Notes: generated by a model not told the origin, from the letters alone. Counted from the stretch's first letter, positions 16,350 to 25,120 are shown. The stretch: 54,466 nt of DNA from Pseudogracilibacillus sp037892545 (GCF_037892545.1 NZ_JBBKBG010000015.1:1-54466); one strand, 5' to 3'. Numbers and translations: made by a program.

Positions 16350-16802
16350 ATGAGTTTTAAAGAAAAATTAAAAAATTTCTTTAATACAGAGGATGAATAC
16401 GAGTATATTGAAGAATATGAAGAAGAAACAACGCCGGTAAAGCAAGAACAAAAAATGGCAACACCAAAGCAAAGGACGACAGATAGTAATGTTGTTAATT
16501 TATCTGCTATTCATCAAGCGAATTCAAAAGTAATGTTATGTGAACCGAAAACATATAACGAAGTACAAGAAATTGCCGATCATTTATTAAACAAACGCTC
16601 TGTCGTTATTAATTTACAACGAGTAGATCAAAGACAGGCGAAGCGAATTGTCGACTTTTTAAGTGGAACTGTATATGCTATAAAAGGAGATATTCAAAAG
16701 CTAGGTGTCGCAACATTTTTATGTACACCTGATAATGTGGAGGTAACAGGTGTGATCACAAATTTAGAATATATGGAAGACGAATTTGAAAAGGAATGGT
16801 AA
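16350..16802 (+). CDS. sepF: Cell division protein SepF
   Basis: Ring-forming protein that binds the FtsZ C-terminus and membrane and aligns FtsZ filaments at the septum. About 150 residues: an N-terminal amphipathic membrane-binding helix (Met-Ser-Phe-Lys-Glu-Lys-Leu-Lys-Asn-Phe-Phe), an acidic linker, then the SepF core with Val-Val-Ile-Asn-Leu-Gln-Arg-Val and Arg-Ile-Val-Asp-Phe-Leu-Ser-Gly. ATG 16350 is used because GCGAGGTGG is spaced correctly; a GTG at 16341 lies within that site. Confidence 0.94.
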   Translation: MSFKEKLKNFFNTEDEYEYIEEYEEETTPVKQEQKMATPKQRTTDSNVVNLSAIHQANSKVMLCEPKTYNEVQEIADHLLNKRSVVINLQRVDQRQAKRIVDFLSGTVYAIKGDIQKLGVATFLCTPDNVEVTGVITNLEYMEDEFEKEW

Positions 16803-16808
16803 TAGTCA

Positions 16809-17072
16809 ATGATGCAATTAGCGTATTATATCAGTATAGGGTTTACAGTTTATACGTATGTTCTCATTATTTACATTTTAATGTCTTGGTTTCCAGGGGC
16901 AAGAGATACGGCATTTGGTGAGTTTGTAGGGAGAGTTTGTGAACCATACTTAGAACAGTTTAGAAAATTTATTCCACCATTAGGGATGATCGATATTTCT
17001 CCAATTGTTGCAATTATAACTTTAAGATTAGCGGAAAAGGGTATTATTGAAATACTCCGAATGTTTGTATAG
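16809..17072 (+). CDS. ylmG: YggT-family membrane protein YlmG
   Basis: Small integral membrane protein of 87 residues with two hydrophobic helices flanking Met-Ser-Trp-Phe-Pro-Gly, a YggT family hallmark, and Phe-Ile-Pro-Pro-Leu-Gly near the middle. Function is uncertain; plastid and bacterial homologues have been linked to division or nucleoid distribution. It sits in the conserved sepF-ylmG-ylmH-divIVA string. The ribosome-binding site is weak and the ATG at 16812 is an equally possible start, so translation may be coupled to sepF. Confidence 0.9.
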   Translation: MMQLAYYISIGFTVYTYVLIIYILMSWFPGARDTAFGEFVGRVCEPYLEQFRKFIPPLGMIDISPIVAIITLRLAEKGIIEILRMFV

Positions 17073-17081
17073 GATAATCTA

Positions 17082-17861
17082 ATGTCAATTTACCAGCATT
17101 TCCGAAAACATGAACACCAATTTGTGGACCAAGTATTATCTTGGAAAGAGCAAGTGGAACGTACGTATACTTCGTACATAACAGATTTCCTGGACCCACG
17201 GGAACGAAAAATAATTGAAAGTTTAATTGGCTCCTCTAATGAAGATGTTCAATACGCATTTTTTGGTGGAGCGGATCATACGGAGCGACAACGAGCAATT
17301 ATCGCACCATTTTATGAAACCATTGAGGAAGATCATTTTAAACTCGTTTTACTAGAAGCGAGTTTTCCAAAGAAATTTGTTACGATTCAACATCGTGATA
17401 TATTAGGAACATTTATTTCGGAAGGATTAGACCGAAAGAAAATCGGAGATATTTTTGTTCGTGATGATGCGTTTCAAATTGTCACGACGGAAGAACTAGC
17501 ATCCTTTATTATGCTAAATATCGATAAAATAAAAAACGCTTCGGTACAATTAAAGGAAGTACCTAGGAATACCATATTTCCAAGTGATGATGAATGGATG
17601 GAACAGACGTCTACCGTATCTTCTCTAAGATTAGATGTTTTAATAAAAGAAATGTACAATATGTCACGAAAAGACGCCTCTTTACTCATTCAAGGAGAAC
17701 GGGTGAAAGTAAATTTCACTGTAGTGAATGATCCGGCATTTATAGTAGAGGTAGATGATTTACTATCTGTTCGTGGTCATGGTCGAGGCAAAATTATTTC
17801 CATCGATGGGGTAACACGGAAAGAAAAGGTTCGAATAACGACAGCAAAATTAAAAATGTAA
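17082..17861 (+). CDS. ylmH: S4-domain RNA-binding protein YlmH
   Basis: 259 residues with a C-terminal S4 RNA-binding domain, starting near Ser-Ser-Leu-Arg-Leu-Asp-Val-Leu-Ile and including Gly-Glu-Arg-Val-Lys-Val-Asn, after a larger N-terminal region typical of YlmH. B. subtilis YlmH has been linked to ribosome-associated quality control, acting on stalled 50S-peptidyl-tRNA like RqcP. That is notable because rqcH is in this same window, though not adjacent. It ends the ylm string, with divIVA separated by a 78-bp gap. Confidence 0.9.
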   Translation: MSIYQHFRKHEHQFVDQVLSWKEQVERTYTSYITDFLDPRERKIIESLIGSSNEDVQYAFFGGADHTERQRAIIAPFYETIEEDHFKLVLLEASFPKKFVTIQHRDILGTFISEGLDRKKIGDIFVRDDAFQIVTTEELASFIMLNIDKIKNASVQLKEVPRNTIFPSDDEWMEQTSTVSSLRLDVLIKEMYNMSRKDASLLIQGERVKVNFTVVNDPAFIVEVDDLLSVRGHGRGKIISIDGVTRKEKVRITTAKLKM

Positions 17862-17939
17862 GAAAAATGCTTTATTATATTGAAAAATAGATTATAATAG
17901 ACAAATAAGATGATTGTTGAAATTTCAGGAGGTGTATGA

Positions 17940-18434
17940 TTGGTGTTAACGCCGTTAGATATTCATAACAAAGAATTTTCCAAAGGTTTCATGGGATTTA
18001 ATGAAGATGATGTAAATGAATTTTTAGATCAAATAATAAAAGATTATGAAATGACGATACGTGAAAAAAATGAATTACAAGAAAGAGTAACTGAGTTAGA
18101 AGATAAAGTTGCCCATTTCAAGAGCATTGAAGAAACATTAAACCAATCAATTGTTATTGCGCAAGAAACTGCAGAAGAGTTAAAAGATAACGCAAGAAAA
18201 GAAAGTAAATTAATTATTAAAGAGGCAGAAAAAAATGCAGATCGTATTTTGAACGAGGCATTAAGTGAGTCACGTCAAATTGCGATGGAAACAAATGAAT
18301 TAAAAAAGCATGCAAAAGTGTTCCGTACGCGTTTAAAAATGCTAATTGAAGCGCAATTAGAAATGGTTAACAATAGCGATTGGGAAGAGTTTTTAAAACT
18401 TGCTGAAGAAGATACAGAGATACCTGTAAAGTAA
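17940..18434 (+). CDS. divIVA: Cell pole and division-site protein DivIVA
   Basis: Coiled-coil protein that senses negative membrane curvature, directs MinCD through MinJ and tethers the chromosome pole with RacA during sporulation. 164 residues, as in B. subtilis. The N-terminal lipid-binding domain has Leu-Thr-Pro-Leu-Asp-Ile-His-Asn-Lys-Glu-Phe and Phe-Leu-Asp-Gln; long coiled coils cover about 30-150. It starts at TTG 17940 (or GTG 17943), with AGGAGGTG upstream. An ATG at 17936 is out of frame and gives only ten codons. Confidence 0.95.
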   Translation: MVLTPLDIHNKEFSKGFMGFNEDDVNEFLDQIIKDYEMTIREKNELQERVTELEDKVAHFKSIEETLNQSIVIAQETAEELKDNARKESKLIIKEAEKNADRILNEALSESRQIAMETNELKKHAKVFRTRLKMLIEAQLEMVNNSDWEEFLKLAEEDTEIPVK

Positions 18435-18478
18435 TTCATTATAGAAATAGTTTTTATTGTATAAAAATTTAAAAAATA

Positions 18479-18487
18479 TGCTATAAT
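18479..18487 (+). promoter_or_regulatory. Candidate extended -10 promoter of the ileS T-box leader
   Basis: TGCTATAAT at 18479-18487 is a perfect extended -10. TTGTAT (18457-18462) lies upstream at a long 19-bp spacing. It precedes the T-box leader by about 40 bp. Confidence 0.6.
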
Positions 18488-18524
18488 GATGTCAATTGAA
18501 CAAAATAATAAATACATTGATAGA

Positions 18525-18747
18525 AAAAGTATAGAAGATAAAAACTGCTCCAAGCGAGTTAGGGATGGTGGAAGCCTAATGCAGTTTCTTTTATAACATC
18601 ATTCTTGAGTAGCCGTTTGAAATAATAGTAGGATTGGCCGGGTAATTCACGTTATGAATTGTTCAAGTGAATGTGTGAGAAAAGGACACATTTATAAGGG
18701 TGGTACCGCGAGATTCCTCGTCCCTTTAGGGATTCGAGGTTTTTTTG
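18525..18747 (+). promoter_or_regulatory. T-box riboswitch controlling ileS (tRNA-Ile)
   Basis: The leader has the stem I signature (GCGAGTTAGGGATGGTGGA, 18553-18571), a plausible specifier ATC (isoleucine) at 18598-18600, and the T-box AAGGGTGGTACCGCGA (18696-18711). TGGT would pair with the ACCA end of an uncharged tRNA-Ile. A terminator hairpin follows (arms 18716-18725 and 18728-18739 with a TT bulge, then seven or more T). Uncharged tRNA-Ile should favour the antiterminator and switch ileS on. Confidence 0.95.
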
Positions 18748-18794
18748 TTTTTTATAAGTAAATAATTTGTTTATATAGGAGGATTTATATACAA

Positions 18795-21563
18795 ATGGAA
18801 TATAAAGAAACATTACTAATGCCGAAAACAAAATTTCCGATGCGTGGAAATTTACCGAACAAAGAACCAGTCCGTCGAGAAGGATGGGAAGAAAATAACG
18901 TATATGAACAATCATTAGAAAGAACGAAAGGTAGACCATTATTCGTTTTACATGATGGACCACCATATGCGAATGGGGATCTTCATATTGGACATGCGTT
19001 AAATAAAATATTAAAAGACTTTATTACTCGTTATAAATCGATGAATGGATTTCATGCTCCATACATTCCTGGCTGGGATACGCATGGATTACCAATTGAA
19101 ACTGCTTTAACGAAACAGAAGAAAATTGATCGTAAAAAAATGTCGATTGCCGAATTTCGTCAAATGTGTGCAGATTATGCGATGAAGCAAATTAACAATC
19201 AACGTAACCAGTTTAAACAATTAGGGGTTCGTGGTGATTGGGATAATCCATATATTACGCTAACAAAAGATTACGAAGCAGCACAAATTAAAGTGTTCGG
19301 TGAAATGGCGAAAAAGGGGTATATTTACAAAGGATTAAAGCCTGTATATTGGTCGCCATCCTCTGAATCAGCTTTAGCAGAAGCGGAGATTGAATATCAA
19401 GATAAACGTTCTCCTTCTATTTACGTTAGCTATAAGGTAAAAGATGGTAAAGGTGTATTAGAAGAAGGTACGAACATTATTATTTGGACGACGACTCCTT
19501 GGACTATTCCGGCGAGCTTAGGAATTAGCTTACATCCTCATTTAGAGTATGTTGTCGTCGAAGCGGATGGGGAAAAATATGTTGTTGCCCATGATTTACT
19601 AGATCCACTTGAAGAAGAGTTAAAATGGGAACATGTTAAAGTGGAAAAAACATTTATGGGACGTCAAGCAGACCGTGTCGTCGCACAACATCCATTCTAT
19701 GACCGTGATGTACTCGTTATGTTAGGAACTCATGTAACGACAGAAGCAGGGACTGGTTGTGTTCATACGGCTCCTGGCCACGGGGAAGATGACTTCTACG
19801 TAGCAAAGGAATACGGTATTGATGCATTATGTCCTGTCGATGAATTAGGATATTTTACGGATGAAGCACCTGGTTTTGAAGGGTTATTTTATGATGATGG
19901 AAACAAAGTTGTTACTGAAAAATTAGAAGAAGTTGGCGCACTGTTATTAATGAAATTCATTACCCACTCATACCCACATGACTGGCGTACGAAAAAGCCG
20001 ACAATTTTCCGTGCTACTTCACAATGGTTTGCATCGATTAAAGATTTCCGTCATAATATTTTAGATGAAATTAAAGAAGTAGAATGGTTGCCACATTGGG
20101 GCGAAACGCGTCTTTATAATATGGTTCGTGACCGTGAAGATTGGTGTATTTCACGTCAACGTACATGGGGAGTTCCAATTCCAGTATTTTACGGAGAAGA
20201 TGGAGAACCGGTCATCACGGATGAGACAATTACACATGTATCAAACTTATTTGCAGAACATGGTTCAAATATTTGGTTTGAATGGGATGCAAAAGATTTA
20301 TTACCTGAAGGATTCACATCTGAACATAGTCCGAATGGTGAGTTTACGAAAGAAACAGACATTATGGACGTTTGGTTTGATTCAGGTTCATCTCATGAAG
20401 CGGTATTATTACATCGTGAAGACCATGTCCGACCGGCAGATATTTATTTAGAAGGTAGTGACCAATATCGTGGTTGGTTTAACTCTTCTTTATCAACTGC
20501 AGTAGCAATTACAGGTAAAGCTCCATATAAAAATGTGATAAGCCATGGTTTCGTTTTAGATGGTGATGGCCGTAAAATGAGTAAATCATTAGGAAATGTT
20601 ATTTTACCTGGAAATGTTCAAAAACAACTAGGGGCAGATATTTTACGTTTATGGGTATCATCTGTTGACTATCAAGCAGATGTCCGTATTTCTCAAGATA
20701 TTTTAAAACAAGTATCTGAAAACTATCGTAAAATTAGAAATACATTCCGTTTCATGTTAGCGAATTTAGCAGACTTTGATCCGAAACAACATACAGTTGC
20801 CGAAAAGGATTTAGAAGAAGTCGATCGTTACATGTTATATCGTTTACAACAATTAGTGAAAAATGTAAAAGAAAGTTATGATACATATGATTTTCAAAAT
20901 GTATCACAAGCGATTCATAATTATATTACGATTGACTTAAGTGCATTTTATTTAGACTTTGCAAAGGATATTTTATATATTGAAGCTGCAGACCACCCAC
21001 GTCGTCGTAGTATCCAAACGGTTTATTATGAAACATTAGTTTCCATTGTACAATTACTGACACCTATTATTCCACATACGACAGAAGAAGTATGGGAACA
21101 TATTCATGGAGTGGAGGCAGAATATGTTCAATTAACAGATATGCCAGAAGCACGTGAAGTAGTAGGATTTAAAGAAGAAGATGCTGTGAAATGGGATCAC
21201 TTCCTAAAAATTCGTACAGATGTATTAAAGGCATTAGAAGAAGCACGTAATGAGAAAGTGATTGGTAAACCATTAGAAGCAAAAATTACGATTGCTGGAA
21301 AAGATGAACAAACGAAAGCTGTTTTAGCATCTATTCCTCATATCCATCAGTTATTAATTGTATCTGAAGCGGCAATTGGAGAAAAGCATGAAAATGCGAA
21401 AGAATACCAGTATGTGTACGTATATGTGGAGAAACATGACGGCGAAAAATGTGATCGATGCTGGATGCATGCTCATACTGTAGGACAAAACGAAAAACAC
21501 CCTACATTATGTGACCGTTGTGCAGAAGTAGTGGAGGAACATTATAGCCATTTAGTACAGTAA
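18795..21563 (+). CDS. ileS: Isoleucyl-tRNA synthetase
   Basis: Class I synthetase charging tRNA-Ile in the cytoplasm. 922 residues (921 in B. subtilis). HIGH motif at 64-67, KMSKS at 594-598, a CP1 editing domain between them with Trp-Thr-Thr-Thr-Pro-Trp-Thr and Gly-Thr-Gly-Cys-Val-His-Thr-Ala-Pro-Gly-His, and a C-terminal zinc finger with two Cys-Asp-Arg-Cys pairs. Start ATG follows AGGAGG. It is controlled by the T-box leader and ends at its own terminator, so it is probably a single-gene unit. B. subtilis ylyA, normally next, is absent. Confidence 0.98.
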   Translation: MEYKETLLMPKTKFPMRGNLPNKEPVRREGWEENNVYEQSLERTKGRPLFVLHDGPPYANGDLHIGHALNKILKDFITRYKSMNGFHAPYIPGWDTHGLPIETALTKQKKIDRKKMSIAEFRQMCADYAMKQINNQRNQFKQLGVRGDWDNPYITLTKDYEAAQIKVFGEMAKKGYIYKGLKPVYWSPSSESALAEAEIEYQDKRSPSIYVSYKVKDGKGVLEEGTNIIIWTTTPWTIPASLGISLHPHLEYVVVEADGEKYVVAHDLLDPLEEELKWEHVKVEKTFMGRQADRVVAQHPFYDRDVLVMLGTHVTTEAGTGCVHTAPGHGEDDFYVAKEYGIDALCPVDELGYFTDEAPGFEGLFYDDGNKVVTEKLEEVGALLLMKFITHSYPHDWRTKKPTIFRATSQWFASIKDFRHNILDEIKEVEWLPHWGETRLYNMVRDREDWCISRQRTWGVPIPVFYGEDGEPVITDETITHVSNLFAEHGSNIWFEWDAKDLLPEGFTSEHSPNGEFTKETDIMDVWFDSGSSHEAVLLHREDHVRPADIYLEGSDQYRGWFNSSLSTAVAITGKAPYKNVISHGFVLDGDGRKMSKSLGNVILPGNVQKQLGADILRLWVSSVDYQADVRISQDILKQVSENYRKIRNTFRFMLANLADFDPKQHTVAEKDLEEVDRYMLYRLQQLVKNVKESYDTYDFQNVSQAIHNYITIDLSAFYLDFAKDILYIEAADHPRRRSIQTVYYETLVSIVQLLTPIIPHTTEEVWEHIHGVEAEYVQLTDMPEAREVVGFKEEDAVKWDHFLKIRTDVLKALEEARNEKVIGKPLEAKITIAGKDEQTKAVLASIPHIHQLLIVSEAAIGEKHENAKEYQYVYVYVEKHDGEKCDRCWMHAHTVGQNEKHPTLCDRCAEVVEEHYSHLVQ

Positions 21564-21578
21564 TAATACAATATGAAC

Positions 21579-21614
21579 ATAGCAGGTGACTAAAAAATGT
21601 TACCTGCTATTTTT
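21579..21614 (+). terminator. Terminator of ileS
   Basis: ATAGCAGGTGAC (21579-21590) pairs with GTTACCTGCTAT (21599-21610) with one wobble, followed by TTTT. Confidence 0.88.
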
Positions 21615-21920
21615 GGCTCTTTGTCAAATAGTGATGACGGCCTCAACGACATATGGAAGCTATAATTTGTTTTGAAATAGATTGTAAAAAAGTGCGAAAT
21701 ACTATAATAGAAAAATGTCCTCATCTATTTCGTGTACCTCTCCAATCAAATAGAAGGAATCAAACATACAACTACACACCAACTTAAATTGATTTACAAT
21801 GCATTACATGATAAAAATATATATTTCACTAAGTGAATGACATACTATTTTTAACGAACCATGTTATACTTTAAGATGTATCAAAACGATTGTATATGTT
21901 TACATAGCAGGAGGAAAAAA
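21615..21920 (+). other. Leader of lspA with a possible ISL3-type terminal remnant
   Basis: This 306-bp stretch has no gene. It opens with GGCTCTTTGTCAAATAGTG (21615-21633), which resembles ISL3-family terminal repeats; no partner end or transposase was found. Further on, a TATAAT (21704-21709 region) has only a poor -35, and an extended -10 TGTTATACT (21862-21870) lies 50 bp before lspA and is its likeliest promoter. A small palindrome TTCACTAAGTGAA is near 21826. No T-box or riboswitch was recognised. Confidence 0.4.
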
Positions 21921-22388
21921 ATGACCCGTTATTATATCGTAGCATTATTTATGATCCTTATAGACCAGTGGACGAAATGGCTCATCGTAGAAAAAATGGA
22001 TTTGCATGAAAGTATCCCAGTAATCGATGAACTATTTTATATAACATCTCATCGTAATGAAGGTGCCGCATGGGGCATATTACAAGGACAAATGATTTTC
22101 TTTTATATTATTACAATTGTCGTTATTGTCGGCATCATTTATTATATGCAAAAATATGCACGAGAAAGTGCTTTGCTAGCAATTTCATTAAGTGTTATTT
22201 TAGGAGGAGCGATCGGTAACTTCATCGACCGATTGTTTAGAAAAGAAGTAGTAGATTTTTTAGACGTGATGATATTTTCTTATGATTTTCCAATATTTAA
22301 TGTAGCGGATAGTTGTTTAACAGTCGGTGTCATATTATTTTTCATTGCAACATTTTTGGATGAAAAAAAGAAAGGAAAAAAAGCATGA
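21921..22388 (+). CDS. lspA: Lipoprotein signal peptidase (signal peptidase II)
   Basis: Membrane aspartic protease that removes the signal peptide from diacylglyceryl-modified prolipoproteins. 155 residues with four membrane helices. Catalytic aspartates are in Gly-Asn-Phe-Ile-Asp-Arg and Phe-Asn-Val-Ala-Asp-Ser; Asp-Gln-Trp-Thr-Lys and Asn-Glu-Gly-Ala-Ala-Trp-Gly are conserved. ATG 21921 is chosen on a perfect AGGAGG and because it starts just before helix one. It overlaps the following pseudouridine synthase by four bases. Confidence 0.96.
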   Translation: MTRYYIVALFMILIDQWTKWLIVEKMDLHESIPVIDELFYITSHRNEGAAWGILQGQMIFFYIITIVVIVGIIYYMQKYARESALLAISLSVILGGAIGNFIDRLFRKEVVDFLDVMIFSYDFPIFNVADSCLTVGVILFFIATFLDEKKKGKKA

Positions 22389-23296
22389 CAAAGCAAATTA
22401 TGGTTGAACCCGAAGAAGTAAATCAGCGAATGGATAAACTACTCGTAACGAAAACAGATTATTCTAGACAACAAATCCAATCATATATTAAAAATGGTTC
22501 CATTTTAGTAAATGGAGAAGTAGTTAAACCAAACTATAAATGTAAAGAAGCAGATACTATTACATTACATATTCAAGAAGAGGCAGTAGAAGAAAAACCT
22601 ATTGAAGCAGAAAATATCCCACTTGATATTGTATATGAAGATAATGCATTACTCGTCGTGAATAAACCACGAGGGATGCTCGTACATCCGACCCATCATG
22701 TTCGTACTGGTACATTAGTAAATGCAGTAAAATATCACTGTAAAACATTATCAGATGTTGGTGGGGAAGAACGTGAAGGAATTGTACATCGTTTAGACCA
22801 AGATACAAGTGGTGTAATTATTATTGCAAAAAACAATGATGTACATGCCCATTTAAAAGAACAATTTCAAGCTCGTACAGTTACTCGTATTTACGAAGCA
22901 ATTGTTTATGGGGTGGTGCCACATGATCAAGGGATCGTTCGGGCACCGATTGGAAGAAATCCAAAAAATCGGTTAGAAATGGCAGTTGTAGAAGGTGGAA
23001 AAGAATCGGAAACAAAATTCCGTGTGTTAGAAAGATTTCAGCAATATACGCATGTAGAATGTGAACTTATTACAGGTCGAACACACCAAATAAGAGTGCA
23101 TATGAAATATATGAATCATCCGATTATCGGAGATGAGGTATATACAAAAAAGAAATCTCCTTATATTAAAGGACAAGCATTATTTGCGAAGAAAGTAAGT
23201 TTTGTACATCCTGTATTAAAGGAACAAATAACAGTAGAAGTCGAACAACCGTCATATTTTAAAAGCGTCATTGAAAAGTTACAAAACATTACTTGA
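22385..23296 (+). CDS. RluD-family 23S rRNA pseudouridine synthase (YlyB type)
   Basis: Converts uridines in large-subunit rRNA to pseudouridine. 303 residues: an N-terminal S4 domain (about 13-75) and a catalytic domain with the Asp in His-Arg-Leu-Asp-Gln-Asp-Thr-Ser-Gly. Gly-Arg-Thr-His-Gln-Ile-Arg-Val-His is also present. It overlaps lspA by ATGA and is translationally coupled. Its stop lies in the -35 hexamer of the pyr promoter. Corresponds in position to B. subtilis ylyB; exact target uridines cannot be read from sequence. Confidence 0.94.
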   Translation: MTKQIMVEPEEVNQRMDKLLVTKTDYSRQQIQSYIKNGSILVNGEVVKPNYKCKEADTITLHIQEEAVEEKPIEAENIPLDIVYEDNALLVVNKPRGMLVHPTHHVRTGTLVNAVKYHCKTLSDVGGEEREGIVHRLDQDTSGVIIIAKNNDVHAHLKEQFQARTVTRIYEAIVYGVVPHDQGIVRAPIGRNPKNRLEMAVVEGGKESETKFRVLERFQQYTHVECELITGRTHQIRVHMKYMNHPIIGDEVYTKKKSPYIKGQALFAKKVSFVHPVLKEQITVEVEQPSYFKSVIEKLQNIT

Positions 23297-23321
23297 CTTT
23301 TAAGATGGATTTTGAAATAAT
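23293..23321 (+). promoter_or_regulatory. SigA promoter of the pyr operon
   Basis: TTGACT (23293-23298), a 17-bp spacer and AATAAT (23316-23321). The -35 overlaps the stop codon of the preceding gene. It lies just upstream of the first PyrR attenuator, giving a leader of roughly 140 bases. Confidence 0.75.
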
Positions 23322-23354
23322 AAAGACAACTTAAATAAGAAATCCTTTAAAAAT

Positions 23355-23445
23355 AGTCCTGTGAGGCTAAAAAGGGATATACGGAATGTTTAGGGATACG
23401 TATGTCCAAAACCTTTTACCTCACATATAGGTAAAAGGTTTTTTT
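23355..23445 (+). promoter_or_regulatory. PyrR-dependent attenuator 1 (before pyrR)
   Basis: AGTCCTGTGAGGCT (23355-23368) matches the PyrR-binding loop consensus ARUCCNGNGAGGYU at every position. A terminator follows: arms 23408-23421 and 23429-23441, then a T-run. UMP- or UTP-bound PyrR should stabilise the anti-antiterminator and stop transcription. Confidence 0.93.
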
Positions 23446-23468
23446 ATAATGTTTAGGGGGATTTAGAA

Positions 23469-24011
23469 GTGAAGAAGAAAACGGTCGTTCTAGATCAAGC
23501 AGCAATTAACCGCGCATTAACGAGAATTGCACATGAAATTTTAGAACATAACAAAGGTGGAGAAAACCTCGTACTAGTTGGAATCAAAACTAGAGGTGTA
23601 CCAATCGCAAAACGTTTGAAAGAAAAAATTGCTCAAATTGAACAAATTACAGTGCCGATTGGGGAGCTAGATATTACATTATATAGAGATGACTTGCAAG
23701 AAAAATCTACCGCTCCAACCTTAATTGCAACAAATATCGATGTAGATATTCAAGATAAAACGATCGTTTTAGTTGATGATGTATTATACACTGGTAGAAC
23801 GGTAAGGGCAGCGATGGATGCTGTCATGGATATCGGTCGTCCGTCCCAAATTCAATTAGCTGTTTTAATTGATCGAGGACATCGTGAATTACCGATTCGA
23901 GCAGATTATGTTGGAAAAAATATTCCTACATCAAAGGAAGAAGTAATCTCTGTAGGAATTACAGAACTTGATGAGATGGATGAAGTCAGTATTTTAGAAA
24001 AACAATTATAA
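23469..24011 (+). CDS. pyrR: PyrR, pyr operon RNA-binding attenuator / uracil phosphoribosyltransferase
   Basis: Binds pyr leader RNA in response to UMP/UTP and carries weak uracil phosphoribosyltransferase activity. 180 residues. The PRPP loop is Thr-Ile-Val-Leu-Val-Asp-Asp-Val-Leu-Tyr-Thr-Gly-Arg-Thr near 97-110, and basic residues in the N-terminal half suit RNA binding. GTG start after GGGGGA. It lies between its two recognisable RNA targets. In B. subtilis the uracil permease gene pyrP follows; here pyrB comes next. Confidence 0.97.
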   Translation: MKKKTVVLDQAAINRALTRIAHEILEHNKGGENLVLVGIKTRGVPIAKRLKEKIAQIEQITVPIGELDITLYRDDLQEKSTAPTLIATNIDVDIQDKTIVLVDDVLYTGRTVRAAMDAVMDIGRPSQIQLAVLIDRGHRELPIRADYVGKNIPTSKEEVISVGITELDEMDEVSILEKQL

Positions 24012-24026
24012 ATGTACCTTTAATTA

Positions 24027-24122
24027 AATCCAGAGAGATTTAAAAGGTGGCAATCAAACGAGATACGTATATGTAAAGATACGTATGCCTCTTTGCGACC
24101 TTTTGCAAAGAGGCATTTTTTA
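24027..24122 (+). promoter_or_regulatory. PyrR-dependent attenuator 2 (pyrR-pyrB gap)
   Basis: AATCCAGAGAGATT (24027-24040) fits the PyrR loop consensus except for A in place of the second G of GAGG. A terminator follows with arms TGCCTCTTTGC (24086-24096) and GCAAAGAGGCA (24105-24115) and a T-run. A repeated GATACGTAT motif between them probably forms the alternative pairings. Confidence 0.9.
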
Positions 24123-24163
24123 TTGCCTAGGTACATCTTACATGAACAGAGAGGATGTCATTC

Positions 24164-25120
24164 ATGAAACACTTTTTATCTGTAGAACATATGACAAAAG
24201 AGGAAATTATTGCTTTGTTAGAGATGGCGGAAAAATATCGCCAAGATGAATACGAGTTAACGAAACAACTATTTAGTGCAAATTTATTTTTTGAACCTAG
24301 CACAAGAACAAAAATGAGTTTTATTGTTGCGGAGCGCAGATTAGGTATAGAAGCATTAGAATTTAATTCCGAAAACTCAAGTATGAAAAAAGGCGAGACG
24401 TTATATGATACAGCAAAAACATTTGAAGCAATTGGGGCGGATGTGCTCGTCATTCGTCATGAAAGTGATGACTGGGCAGATGAATTAAAAGATAGAATGA
24501 ATGTACCGATTGTGAATGCAGGTGCAGGGAAAAAAGACCATCCGACACAAAGTTTATTAGATGCTATTACGATATATCAAGAATTCGGTTCTTTTGATGG
24601 ATTAAATATCGTTATTGCAGGGGATATAAAACATAGTCGTGTCGCTCGTTCGAATGCACAAATGTTAACAAAGTTAGGAGCAAATGTATATTTTACAGGT
24701 GCACCAGATTTTATGGATGACAGTTTAGCCTATCCATATGTAACGATGGATGAAGCAATTGAAATGAGTGATGTACTTATGTTGTTACGAATTCAACATG
24801 AACGTCATGATCAATTTTCAAGTTCAACCGTCAATTACAATGAACATTATGGGCTAACAATGGAAAGAGAAAAGAAAATGAAAGAACATGCAATTGTATT
24901 ACACCCTGGACCAGTCAATCGAGGGGTAGAAATAGATACGACATTAGTAGAATGTGAGCGTTCAAGAATCTTTAAGCAAATGTCGAATGGCGTATATGTA
25001 AGAATGGCAGTATTAACAACACAACTATTAAAATGGGGGATTATTCATGAACATGATATTAAAAAACGCAACAGTACTTTCAGGGGACAATCATTTACAA
25101 AAATGCGATCTGTTAATTGA
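24164..25120 (+). CDS. pyrB: Aspartate carbamoyltransferase catalytic subunit
   Basis: Condenses carbamoyl phosphate with aspartate to N-carbamoyl-aspartate. Carbamoyl phosphate motif Ser-Thr-Arg-Thr-Lys-Met-Ser-Phe near 49-56, His-Pro-Thr-Gln near 127 and His-Pro-Gly-Pro-Val-Asn-Arg-Gly near 245 are intact. ATG 24164 is preferred over 24155, which lies almost inside the GAGAGG site. At 318 residues it is longer than usual (about 304 in B. subtilis): the last 25 or so residues are read through the start of pyrC in another frame, a 74-bp overlap. That tail looks arbitrary and basic. Confidence 0.95.
   Translation: MKHFLSVEHMTKEEIIALLEMAEKYRQDEYELTKQLFSANLFFEPSTRTKMSFIVAERRLGIEALEFNSENSSMKKGETLYDTAKTFEAIGADVLVIRHESDDWADELKDRMNVPIVNAGAGKKDHPTQSLLDAITIYQEFGSFDGLNIVIAGDIKHSRVARSNAQMLTKLGANVYFTGAPDFMDDSLAYPYVTMDEAIEMSDVLMLLRIQHERHDQFSSSTVNYNEHYGLTMEREKKMKEHAIVLHPGPVNRGVEIDTTLVECERSRIFKQMSNGVYVRMAVLTTQLLKWGIIHEHDIKKRNSTFRGQSFTKMRSVN

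Noticed and set aside
17936..17968. ATG-started ten-codon frame overlapping the divIVA start
   Set aside because: The ATG lies four bases before the real TTG start and ends immediately; it looks incidental, although it shares the AGGAGGTG site.
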